A stretch of 6,739 bases of DNA, from positions 1 to 6,739 of the forward strand of contig JAHDBX010000096.1 of the NCBI GenBank assembly GCA_020630145.1, in the 5' to 3' direction. Of the stretch, positions 1 to 6,103 are shown in pieces. The first letter of the stretch is position 1. Every line of letters starts with the position of its first letter. This DNA comes from Gammaproteobacteria bacterium. GTDB lineage: Bacteria > Pseudomonadota > Gammaproteobacteria > HTCC5015. Both the position numbers and the translations under genes were made by a program. The notes beneath the pieces are model-generated. The model did not search any database and was not told the origin of the DNA. It was given only the letters and a program-made list of their open reading frames with translations.

Positions 1-32
1 AAAATAGATAAAAGGTAGTGAATCTAGGATAA

Positions 33-590
33 TCATTCTTCACTATTTATATTTACCCATTGCGCATCTGTAAAACTCACGTATTGCGCATGGTGCTTTT
101 GTAAAAATTTATATACTGCCAACTCATTATTGTTAATTGCATCTGCAATATCACTTAATAATGTTGTTTTCCAAATACTTAATAAATATTGCTCGCGCAC
201 AGCGTCACGAGCAATAGTTATATCAGCGGCCACTTTGCGGCTTTGTAAAGATTTAAAAAGATCTTCGGGAAGATTGACTATGTCGCAAGCACACACCATT
301 ATATAAGGCGTAGAAGCTGCCTTCATTGATGCCTCTATTCCAGCCAGAGGCCCTTTGTGTTCCTGCTTTGATTTATAGGCAGTATCAACAACTACTGGGA
401 ATGTATATTGCTGATAAACATCTTGATTGCGATTTGCAGAAACAATGATATTTTTATAAAACGGTTTAAGCGCGTCTATTGCATGCTCAATTAAAGGTTT
501 TCCTTGATAAACGAGTAAACCTTTATCTTGCCCGGCTATACGTTGCCCCTGGCCACCCGCCAAAATAACCGCTGTTGTATCTGCGTACAT
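33..590 (-). CDS. mobA: Molybdenum cofactor guanylyltransferase MobA
   Basis: MobA transfers GMP from GTP to Mo-molybdopterin, giving the bis-MGD cofactor of DMSO-reductase-family enzymes in the cytoplasm. The 185-residue product has the family's nucleotidyltransferase layout: the N-terminal GTP-binding loop LAGGQGQRI (residues 10-18) followed by QDKGL (21-25), then SANRN (51-55), GPLAGI (80-85), an acidic metal-site segment ACDIVNLP (101-108) and the C-terminal WVNIN signature (178-182). Two points differ from the usual pattern. The metal segment reads CDIVNLP where many MobA proteins have CDTPFLP, and the protein stops three residues after NIN, so it is slightly short. The start is ATG with only a weak purine-rich AAGAAA upstream. 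It is the last gene of the minus-strand run, 109 bases downstream of an unknown gene. No molybdoenzyme gene is visible here to identify the client. Family assignment is confident; a MobA-like cytidylyltransferase is less likely because of the QDKG and NIN motifs. Confidence 0.93.
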   Translation of the reverse strand: MYADTTAVILAGGQGQRIAGQDKGLLVYQGKPLIEHAIDALKPFYKNIIVSANRNQDVYQQYTFPVVVDTAYKSKQEHKGPLAGIEASMKAASTPYIMVCACDIVNLPEDLFKSLQSRKVAADITIARDAVREQYLLSIWKTTLLSDIADAINNNELAVYKFLQKHHAQYVSFTDAQWVNINSEE

Positions 591-644
591 ATTTATTGTT
601 TCTTAGTAAAAAACGCTACTTTTGCAAATGAATTGATGAAGGCG

Positions 645-671
645 AATAGAAGCCAATTGGTGACTTCTATT
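645..671. repeat. Hairpin between the unknown gene and mobA
   Basis: AATAGAAG (645-652) and CTTCTATT (664-671) form a perfect 8-bp inverted repeat around an 11-base loop that itself begins with the palindrome CCAATTGG. It lies 29 bases downstream of the stop of the 108-residue gene at 700 and upstream of mobA. On the minus strand no T-run follows the stem, so it is not a typical rho-independent terminator for that gene. On the plus strand a short TTTT overlaps the end of the stem. It could be an attenuating or RNA-stabilising hairpin between the two genes; the role is not established. Confidence 0.4.
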
Positions 672-699
672 TTAACAGATTACTTTCTAGCTACATAAT

Positions 700-1026
700 T
701 TAGCGAAAAATGCGTAAACGCTTACTACTCTTAGCTTCTGGCATAAAAGCGCTTTTCATAACAACATCAAGATCCATCTGCACCTCTTCATCTACATAAA
801 ATGCAAAGCTAGTCGTATCTTCTGTTGGTGGTTTAACTATCTCTTCTTTCACACTATTAAACATCTCCGTAAGTTCTGGATCTTCAATATTCTTACATGT
901 GTGAAAAACCTTCGGCAGCAACATTGGATCACTCATCTTGATCACAACATCATACTGAATAATCAAATAGCGTGACAGTCGCGAAAGACTGCGCAGTGCA
1001 TCTGATGACAAATATAATTCTTCCAT
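700..1026 (-). CDS. Conserved-looking protein of unknown function, paralog A (108 aa)
   Basis: I do not recognise this family. The product is a soluble-looking 108-residue protein with no signal peptide, no membrane segment and no known catalytic motif. Residues 11-30 (LRSLSRLSRYLIIQYDVVIK) look helical and amphipathic. MSDP (31-34), KVF (39-41), TC with the only cysteine at 44, EMF (54-56), KEE (60-62) and a TSF-x-FY-x-DE block (72-80) are all shared with the second copy at 1540-1866. By ungapped comparison, 49 of the first 80 residues are identical to that copy but only 2 of the last 28, and both proteins are exactly 108 residues. The start is ATG behind a clear AAGAGG (1033-1038) with 6-base spacing. 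That the gene is real is supported by the paralog, equal length and conserved ribosome-binding site. A small regulatory or adaptor protein is possible, but nothing in the sequence proves it. Confidence 0.85.
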   Translation of the reverse strand: MEELYLSSDALRSLSRLSRYLIIQYDVVIKMSDPMLLPKVFHTCKNIEDPELTEMFNSVKEEIVKPPTEDTTSFAFYVDEEVQMDLDVVMKSAFMPEAKSSKRLRIFR

Positions 1027-1032
1027 AACTTT

Positions 1033-1038
1033 CCTCTT
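1033..1038 (-). promoter_or_regulatory. Strong ribosome binding site of paralog A
   Basis: On the minus strand the sequence reads TAAGAGG, six bases, then ATG. AAGAGG is a good Shine-Dalgarno match and fixes the start at 1026. The same TAAGAGG with the same 6-base spacing precedes the GTG of paralog B. The TAA inside it is also the stop of a 15-codon upstream ORF, so translation of that ORF would end on this ribosome binding site. Confidence 0.75.
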
Positions 1039-1084
1039 AATAAAACAGGTCGACTTCAGTAACGCTGGCTATATTTTGATCCAT
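1037..1084 (-). CDS. Possible 15-codon leader peptide upstream of paralog A
   Basis: A short ORF encodes MDQNIASVTEVDLFY and stops at TAA within the ribosome binding site of the downstream 108-residue gene, 10 bases before its ATG. It has its own Shine-Dalgarno-like AAGG (1090-1093) five bases before the ATG, which is better than chance placement would usually give. No run of a single amino-acid codon suggests classical attenuation. If translated, it could couple translation to the downstream gene. A short ORF of this size can arise by chance, so this is a candidate only. A 13-codon ORF lies in front of paralog B as well. Confidence 0.3.
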   Translation of the reverse strand: MDQNIASVTEVDLFY

Positions 1085-1492
1085 TTTCACCTTATGTCCT
1101 TATGATTTACTTTTGTTTGTTAACTACGTCACAAAAATATATTGCAACAACAAAGTGCGTTAGCAAATGCATTTTTAACGCAGCAAATAGCATATTTATA
1201 GCTTATTCAGATAAGCGGTATTTTTCTCATGACCACTTTTCCATAATTCTGACTTAAATCAAAAACATCTTCTATTTACTTGTTTTTTATCACGCTAACT
1301 TATCAATAAAGTTTAGTTAAACCGTCTTGCATATACGTACTAACAAATAACAACTGTAAACGTATAAACTATTATCAATGTCAATTAGTCATGTTAATGA
1401 CATTATGCTTGCCGACATATTTATTAACTAAAAACCTACATATTTAACGGCATAAAAACGGTTTTATATAACAAGATTAATAAATTTAACTC
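1085..1492. other. AT-rich intergenic region with small dyads, no gene supported
   Basis: This is most of the 513-base gap between the two paralogs. No convincing gene was found on either strand. It holds several short inverted repeats: GCTTAT/ATAAGC (1201-1206/1211-1216, loop TCAG), GTTTA-GT-TAAAC (1311-1322), TATACGT/ACGTATA (1332-1338/1360-1366) and AATGTCA/TGACATT (1377-1383/1398-1404). It must contain any dedicated promoter of paralog A, because a terminator separates A from B. It is long for a genome whose other gaps in this window are 5 to 109 bases, so it may be a regulatory region, a small-RNA locus or the remains of a lost gene. Confidence 0.6.
1377..1404. promoter_or_regulatory. 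Operator-like inverted repeat
   Basis: AATGTCA (1377-1383) and TGACATT (1398-1404) form a perfect 7-bp inverted repeat with a 14-base centre. Extended to 11-bp arms it still matches at 9 positions. On the minus strand the left arm contains TTGACA, a perfect -35 hexamer, but no good -10 follows at 16-18 bases. The size and symmetry suit a dimeric regulator site, though this is pattern-based only and AT-rich DNA produces such dyads by chance. Confidence 0.3.
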
Positions 1493-1494
1493 AA
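1465..1494 (-). promoter_or_regulatory. Candidate sigma70 promoter for the paralog A transcript
   Basis: On the minus strand, TTGAGT (1489-1494) and TATATA (1465-1470) are separated by 18 bases, each matching 4 of 6 consensus positions. It lies just beyond the terminator of paralog B, where a separate promoter for paralog A would be expected. It would give a 5' leader of more than 400 bases. Other weak matches exist in this AT-rich gap, so confidence is low. Confidence 0.22.
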
Positions 1495-1526
1495 AAAAAA
1501 ACCTTAGTGAAAACTAAGGTTTTTTT
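1493..1526. terminator. Bidirectional rho-independent terminator after paralog B
   Basis: ACCTTAG (1501-1507) and CTAAGGT (1514-1520) form a 7-bp stem around the loop TGAAAA. The stem is flanked by an A-run on the left and a T-run on the right, which lengthen the pairing and give a T-tract on either strand. On the minus strand it begins 13 bases past the stop of the gene at 1540, so it should end that transcript and separate it from paralog A and mobA. It would also stop any plus-strand transcript coming out of the 1085-1492 gap. Confidence 0.85.
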
Positions 1527-1539
1527 GAAGCGTGTTATT

Positions 1540-1866
1540 TTAACGGTAGTAACGTATCTTTTCATTGCCATACTTATCTCGCACAACAATGTTATCGACA
1601 CTAGATTCAATCATGCGCATAATGCGCTCATCTGCATAGAATACAAAACTTGTTGAATCATCCAATGATGGCTTAGCCATTTCTTCTTTTAATTCATGAA
1701 ACATTTCTAATGTATAACCATCGTCACTGCCTTCACACGTATCAAACACCTTGGTTAGTACGAGTGGGTCGCTCATTTTAAGTACAACATTATGCTGTAA
1801 AATTAAATAGCGCGTTAACTTTGACAAGTTACGCAATGAATCTGAAGACAAATACAACTCTTCCAC
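1540..1866 (-). CDS. Conserved-looking protein of unknown function, paralog B (108 aa)
   Basis: This is the second member of the unrecognised 108-residue family, a cytoplasmic-looking protein without signal peptide or membrane segment. It shares MEELYLSSD (1-9), MSDP (31-34), KVF (39-41), TC (43-44), EMF (54-56), KEE (60-62) and TSF-x-FY-x-DE (72-80) with paralog A and aligns without a gap. Overall 51 of 108 residues are identical, 49 of them in the first 80. The last 28 residues differ almost completely apart from a basic R-x-x-R ending. The start is GTG, chosen because it matches the paralog's start residue for residue and because AAGAGG (1873-1878) sits six bases upstream; no in-frame ATG fits. 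It lies 88 bases downstream of mnmC and ends at a strong terminator, so it may be expressed from mnmC or from its own promoter in that gap. Synonymous sites differ freely from paralog A, suggesting an old duplication. Confidence 0.87.
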   Translation of the reverse strand: MEELYLSSDSLRNLSKLTRYLILQHNVVLKMSDPLVLTKVFDTCEGSDDGYTLEMFHELKEEMAKPSLDDSTSFVFYADERIMRMIESSVDNIVVRDKYGNEKIRYYR

Positions 1867-1898
1867 GGTATACCTCTTATTTTTTGCATAATAGATTA

Positions 1899-1940
1899 CT
1901 AGCTAATAATATCGGTCAAACTATAATTATCATTAGCCAT
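1899..1940 (-). CDS. Possible 13-codon ORF upstream of paralog B
   Basis: A short minus-strand ORF encodes MANDNYSLTDIIS and stops at TAG 32 bases before the GTG of paralog B. It has no clear Shine-Dalgarno sequence. It is listed because its N-x-x-S-L-T-D-I stretch resembles the S-V-T-E-V stretch of the short ORF in front of paralog A, with conservative changes at each position. The match is only about five residues, so a chance origin is likely; confidence is low. Confidence 0.15.
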   Translation of the reverse strand: MANDNYSLTDIIS

Positions 1941-1954
1941 TCTTTTGCCAAACT

Positions 1955-3940
1955 TTATTGATTGCGTTTTATTTTTTTTATCAAAAATCTGGCAGGGTGT
2001 AATGCATGACGCACTTTCTCACCCAAAGGAAAAACACCTTGGCTATGCGTATAAGAATACAGTAGCTCTGCGCTCAGAGGCGCACTAACAACTCCACGAG
2101 ATCCATGTGCAACGTTGATGAATAATCCTTTACTAAATCTACCTTGTTTATATACTTTCTTCAAGCGCCCATGACGCAAATCGTGATAATTATTTTCAAA
2201 GTAGTTAAGGTCAGGAATAGGTCCAACAACAGGTAAATAGTCAGTAGCATGACAACGTGCACCTACTCTTGCACCAACAATATCTTCTTCTCTTAGTCGC
2301 ATTTCTTTATATATATCTGGCAAACTTACGCTAAGTTTATTCAAATTATCAAAGTCGTCTTTTTGACTAATTTGACTTGATGCATCATGCAAATTAAAAC
2401 TTGCACCAAGGCTGTGCTCACCATTTTGTGATGGCGCGACATAACCTTCATAACAAATTGGCATTTGTAAACGTTTACTAAATTCATTTTCTTTTATATG
2501 CGTCACTTGACCACGTATACTTTTAAGCGATAAAAATTGACACTGATCAAATTGTAAACACGCTTCGGCAGTTGTTAAAACTAGCAATGCACTAGTACTT
2601 AATACCTTACTATGCTTATCACTCAACACCCATGCATTATCTATGAACTGTATGTCATCAACATGACAATTTTTTTTCATGATAATGTTTTCATGCCTTA
2701 ATAAGTTTTCGCACAATTCAACTGGGTTGACATAGCCGCCTTGCGGCATATAAATACATTGTTTATCAATAGGCATGCCTATCAAATCACGTGCTTCTTT
2801 GTCATCTAAAAAACGTAACAATGACTCAGGCCAAACTTCAGTCTCTTTGAGCTGTCGTAAACGCTGCTGACTTTTTTTGTCGTAAGCCACATCTAGCAAA
2901 CCTGTCTGAAAAACTGCAGGCTGCTGCTTGAGTGCGGCTAAACTATATAAGTATGCCTGATGATAAAAAGCATATTGCACCGAATTATATGCACTAAAAC
3001 GACAATAGATCATTGCCTGCTTATTACCAGATGCTTTTTGTGCCGCGGCATGTTCGGCCTCAATTACATGCACACGATAACCATTGTCAGCAAATTTTCG
3101 CGCTGTAAAAGCGCCAGCCAAACCAGCGCCTATAATCGTTATTTCTTTACCATCTTTATTACGGGCATCACAAGAATGAGAGAACCAGGGCGCATCACTT
3201 GCTAATGATGAACGCTGTTGTTGTTCAACTAGTTCACCGCGCAGTAGCTCACGTTTATTACCATAGCCTTTTTGCTTATTCACCTCAAAACCTACTGCTT
3301 GCAAACCTCTACGCACTGAACCAGCGGCAGTATAAGTTGCAAAACTGGTCGTCGGCTTGCTCAATAAACTTATTTGTTTATACAAGCTATCAGACCACAT
3401 TGATTCATTCAGGCTAGGCGCAAAGCCATCTAAAAACCATGCGTCTGCAATATAACGACTATCAAGTAAAAACTGATCAACTTCACCAAAATATAAAGTT
3501 AAACAAACACGCCCAGAAAATAGATGCAACCTATGCCAGCCAGGCGTTAATTCAGGATAATGTTCAAGCAACTCTGCACTATAAATGTGTAAGGCCGGCC
3601 ATAACTGTAAAGCCGCGTGCAGATCCTGCTTTAATAATGGATGTTTATCTACAGAAACAAAGTGCAATTGCTTTTCTGGACATGTATTCAACCAAAGTCT
3701 GCACGCCGCCAAAAAATTTAGCCCAGTACCAAAACCCATTTCGGCAATAACAAAATCACCCTCAGACGGCCAACGCGATTGCAATTTATTTTGCTGAAGA
3801 AATACATACTCTGTTTCTTCAAGCCCATTATGCTGCGAAAAATAAACATCATTAAACTGTTTAGAAAAAGGCTGACCATCGCGCCACTCAATATCAGCGG
3901 GTTCAATAGCTTGTATATAGGGTTGATTATTATTTTTCAC
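1955..3940 (-). CDS. mnmC: Bifunctional tRNA mnm5(s2)U biosynthesis protein MnmC
   Basis: MnmC finishes the 5-methylaminomethyl modification of the wobble uridine (U34) in certain tRNAs. Its C-terminal FAD oxidase removes the carboxymethyl group from cmnm5U to give nm5U, and its N-terminal SAM-dependent methyltransferase converts that to mnm5U. The 661-residue product is full length for the fused form. The methyltransferase half shows DVYFS-x-x-NGLEET (31-42), the SAM loop EMGFGTGLNFL (67-77) and DGFAPSLNESMW (171-182). A linker around 240-265 leads to the oxidase half with the dinucleotide-binding IIGAGLAGA (269-277) and the acidic end IEAE (293-296). ASGNKQA (303-309), GARVGARCHATDYLPVVGP (556-574) and AHGSRGVVSAP (611-621) follow. 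Both activities appear intact. The start is GTG at 3940: the N-terminus lines up with known MnmC proteins there, although no strong ribosome binding site precedes it. It is divergent from the mutarotase gene across 40 bases and 88 bases upstream of the unknown paralog B. Confidence 0.97.
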   Translation of the reverse strand: MKNNNQPYIQAIEPADIEWRDGQPFSKQFNDVYFSQHNGLEETEYVFLQQNKLQSRWPSEGDFVIAEMGFGTGLNFLAACRLWLNTCPEKQLHFVSVDKHPLLKQDLHAALQLWPALHIYSAELLEHYPELTPGWHRLHLFSGRVCLTLYFGEVDQFLLDSRYIADAWFLDGFAPSLNESMWSDSLYKQISLLSKPTTSFATYTAAGSVRRGLQAVGFEVNKQKGYGNKRELLRGELVEQQQRSSLASDAPWFSHSCDARNKDGKEITIIGAGLAGAFTARKFADNGYRVHVIEAEHAAAQKASGNKQAMIYCRFSAYNSVQYAFYHQAYLYSLAALKQQPAVFQTGLLDVAYDKKSQQRLRQLKETEVWPESLLRFLDDKEARDLIGMPIDKQCIYMPQGGYVNPVELCENLLRHENIIMKKNCHVDDIQFIDNAWVLSDKHSKVLSTSALLVLTTAEACLQFDQCQFLSLKSIRGQVTHIKENEFSKRLQMPICYEGYVAPSQNGEHSLGASFNLHDASSQISQKDDFDNLNKLSVSLPDIYKEMRLREEDIVGARVGARCHATDYLPVVGPIPDLNYFENNYHDLRHGRLKKVYKQGRFSKGLFINVAHGSRGVVSAPLSAELLYSYTHSQGVFPLGEKVRHALHPARFLIKKIKRNQ

Positions 3941-3972
3941 TTGTTATGCAAATTAAATCAAAAAGAGTTATC

Positions 3973-3978
3973 ATTATA
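3973..3978 (-). promoter_or_regulatory. Consensus -10 element for mnmC
   Basis: A perfect TATAAT lies on the minus strand in the 40-base divergent gap and would start transcription around 3966, about 26 bases before the mnmC GTG. No good -35 sits at 16-18 bases; the nearest resemblance, TTGCAT, would need a 20-base spacer inside the mutarotase coding start. It overlaps a TATACT on the plus strand (3975-3980), so the two genes may share one symmetrical promoter core. Confidence 0.45.
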
Positions 3979-3980
3979 CT

Positions 3981-4913
3981 ATGAACATATCCGAAACTAT
4001 GCAAAGCCTTTACGCCAATTACGGTGAACTAGAAGGCATTACCATCGAGTGCCAAAATGAGCTAATTGCCATTGGCATTAATAATAACGCTGCCTCTGCA
4101 GAAATATTTTTGCAAGGCGCACAAATCAGTCGTTACCAACAAGCTGGGCAAGATCCAATACTATGGCTTAGCGATGAATGTGATTTTACAAAAGGTACGT
4201 CTTTACGCGGCGGCATCCCTGTATGTTGGCCTTGGTTTGCAGACATACGTAAAAACCCACAAGCTGTACAAACACAATTTACTGAGCGCATGCTTAACGA
4301 TTTAGAAATGCATGGCTTTGTCAGAGTACGCGACTGGGAAATCAGCAAAATAGAAACACCAAGTCAAGACCTGACTATTGTAGAACTGCATTACCAAATT
4401 CATGCCGAACAAGAAAGGCAATGGCCTTTTGCGACAGCACTTGTTTATCGCGTTGAAATTGGTGCAGAGCTGAAAGCGTCACTAAGCGTACAAAACCAAG
4501 ACAGTATGCCTTTTACCTTTAGCCAAGCACTGCATACCTATTTTTCAATCAGTCATATTGATGATGCAAGTATAAGTAGCTTTGACCAAGGCAAGTATAT
4601 CGATACGCTTGATGACTGGAATACACATACTCAGCAAGGCGATATTGTTTTTGCTGAAGAGGTGGACCGCATTTATCATAGCGCACCCAACCCAACTGAA
4701 CTTAGCGACAAAAACCGGAAAATCACTATTAGTAGTGAGGGCAGCAACAGTACAGTCGTTTGGAACCCTTGGATTGCAAAAGCAAAACGCTTATCTCACT
4801 TTGGCGACGATGCTTATAAGGAGATGCTATGCATAGAAAATGCAAATATTATGGATGACATCGTGTCTCTTGAACCACAAGAAAAACACACATTAAGTAT
4901 AGTCATTAAATAA
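3981..4913 (+). CDS. D-hexose-6-phosphate mutarotase (YeaD family, aldose 1-epimerase superfamily)
   Basis: This enzyme family interconverts the alpha and beta anomers of glucose-6-phosphate and related hexose-6-phosphates in the cytoplasm. The 310-residue product shows the family blocks in order: LQGAQIS (44-50), RGGIPVCWPWF (76-86), HGFVR (111-115), LHTYF (184-188) with the likely catalytic His185, EEVDRIY (226-232), VVWNPWIAKAKR (259-270) and MLCIENA (282-288) with the likely catalytic Glu286. Length is normal. Two starts are possible: the ATG at 3981 with a distant weak AGAG, or the in-frame ATG at 3999 (Met7). I keep 3981, but a TATACT hexamer ends at 3980 and, if it is the promoter, transcription would begin inside the first codons. 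It stands alone on the plus strand, divergent from mnmC and convergent with the pilus ATPases. No sugar kinase or transporter is adjacent to indicate the preferred sugar phosphate. Confidence 0.92.
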   Translation: MNISETMQSLYANYGELEGITIECQNELIAIGINNNAASAEIFLQGAQISRYQQAGQDPILWLSDECDFTKGTSLRGGIPVCWPWFADIRKNPQAVQTQFTERMLNDLEMHGFVRVRDWEISKIETPSQDLTIVELHYQIHAEQERQWPFATALVYRVEIGAELKASLSVQNQDSMPFTFSQALHTYFSISHIDDASISSFDQGKYIDTLDDWNTHTQQGDIVFAEEVDRIYHSAPNPTELSDKNRKITISSEGSNSTVVWNPWIAKAKRLSHFGDDAYKEMLCIENANIMDDIVSLEPQEKHTLSIVIK

Positions 4914-4916
4914 CAC

Positions 4917-4950
4917 TATGCAGAGAGGCTGTTATCAGCCTCTCTGCATA
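4917..4950. terminator. Bidirectional terminator between the mutarotase and pilU-like genes
   Basis: A perfect 15-bp inverted repeat (4917-4931 and 4936-4950, core GCAGAGAGGCTG / CAGCCTCTCTGC) closes on the loop TTAT. It sits three bases after the mutarotase stop and 23 bases past the stop of the convergent pilU-like gene, exactly where a shared terminator is expected. The T-tracts are short and interrupted on both strands (TTTAT on plus, GTGTTATTT on minus), but the GC-rich stem is strong. Confidence 0.85.
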
Positions 4951-4973
4951 TTTATGCTATTCAATCTAGGTTA

Positions 4974-6098
4974 CTAACTAGGAAATTCTAATGTTTCTGA
5001 AGCTTTTTGCTTCTTGCCCAATTCATTGGCATTAGCACCACCACCAAAGTTTAGCTTCCACTCTAAGTTAGTACGTGAATCTGCATTATCCAGTGCGGCT
5101 TCCCATTCAATTTTGCCAGCACGGAATAATTCGAACAGTGACTGATCGAAAGTTTGCATACCCGCTTCACCACCTTTTTCCATAATTTCTTTTATTTCGT
5201 TCATTTCGCCTTTGCGAATCAACTCAGAAATATAAGGGGTATTAATCATTACCTCTATGGAAGCAACTCGACCGCCTAATTTGTCTGGTATTAAGCGCTG
5301 TGACAAAATGGCTTTCAGGTTTAGCGACAAATCCATCAAAATTTGGTTTTTATGCTCAGGCGGAAACATATTAATAATACGGTCAAGCGCTTGGTTAGCA
5401 TTGACCGCATGCAAAGTACTTACGCACAAGTGACCTGTATCAGCATAAGTGATGGCTGCTTCCATGGTTTCTTGGTCACGCACCTCACCAATCATAATCA
5501 TATCTGGTGCTTCACGCATAGCCTGACGTAAAGCATTCGCATAACTCAAGGTATCTAAGCCAACTTCACGCTGACCAACAATGGATTTTTTATGCCGAAA
5601 CACAAACTCAATGGGATCTTCAATAGTTAGAATATGCCCGGCTATATTCGCATTACGATGATCAATCATCGCAGACAAACTCGTCGACTTACCTGAACCC
5701 GTTGCGCCTACCATAAGAATCAAACCGGTTTTCTCAAGTATTAAAGATTTCAAAACTTGCGGCAACCCAAGTTCATCAATCTGTGGAATACCCGCTTTAA
5801 TAAAACGAATCACCATAGACACTTCACCACGTTGCAAATAGATATTAACGCGGAATCGCCCTAAGTCTGGCACACTCATGCCCATATCCAACTCAAGATT
5901 TTTCTCAAAATCCCGAACTTGTGCTTCACTTAAAAAACTATAGACTAATTTTTTAGCCTGGCCCGGTGCTAATTTATTTTTGCTAACAGGGACCATCTTG
6001 CCATTTATTTTGACGCTAGGCGCAGCACCTGTTGTAAAAAACAAGTCAGACGCTTCTTTTTCAGCCATCAATTTTAAATAGGGTGTTAATGCACTCAT
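4974..6098 (-). CDS. Type IV pilus retraction ATPase, PilT/PilU family (intact PilU-like copy)
   Basis: This is a hexameric cytoplasmic motor ATPase of the type IV pilus machine; PilU proteins assist PilT in pulling the pilus back for twitching motility, adhesion or DNA uptake. The 374-residue product has an N-terminal PAS-like domain (about 1-105) and a RecA-like core. The core carries Walker A GATGSGKS (131-138), the Asp box TIEDPIEF (158-165), Walker B IMIGEVRD (201-208, catalytic Glu205) and the His box TGHLCVSTLHA (221-231). The ending MQTFDQSLFELFRAGKIEWEAALDNAD followed by a hydrophilic tail is PilU-like rather than PilT-like. It differs from the best-known PilU sequences and seems a second PilU-type paralog. 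The start is ATG with AAGGT about eight bases upstream, inside the end of the preceding gene, whose stop is only five bases away, so the two are co-transcribed and probably translationally coupled. Family is certain; the exact PilU subtype is not. Confidence 0.93.
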   Translation of the reverse strand: MSALTPYLKLMAEKEASDLFFTTGAAPSVKINGKMVPVSKNKLAPGQAKKLVYSFLSEAQVRDFEKNLELDMGMSVPDLGRFRVNIYLQRGEVSMVIRFIKAGIPQIDELGLPQVLKSLILEKTGLILMVGATGSGKSTSLSAMIDHRNANIAGHILTIEDPIEFVFRHKKSIVGQREVGLDTLSYANALRQAMREAPDMIMIGEVRDQETMEAAITYADTGHLCVSTLHAVNANQALDRIINMFPPEHKNQILMDLSLNLKAILSQRLIPDKLGGRVASIEVMINTPYISELIRKGEMNEIKEIMEKGGEAGMQTFDQSLFELFRAGKIEWEAALDNADSRTNLEWKLNFGGGANANELGKKQKASETLEFPS

Positions 6099-6103
6099 GT
6101 TAG

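Noticed and set aside
1107..1193. A 28-codon minus-strand ORF with a hydrophobic, membrane-like product upstream of paralog A
   Set aside because: It has no Shine-Dalgarno sequence and lies in AT-rich DNA, where chance ORFs tend to look hydrophobic. No supporting homolog or context.
1379..1432. A 17-codon plus-strand ORF starting at the ATG in the dyad region
   Set aside because: No ribosome binding site, chance length, and it coincides with the inverted repeat.
2960..3797. Several plus-strand ORFs of 70-103 codons opposite mnmC
   Set aside because: They are antisense to a strongly conserved full-length MnmC reading frame, lack family motifs, and have no ribosome binding sites of note.
4066..4836. 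Alternative-frame ORFs on both strands within the mutarotase gene
   Set aside because: They are shadows of the conserved mutarotase frame, which carries all the family motifs.
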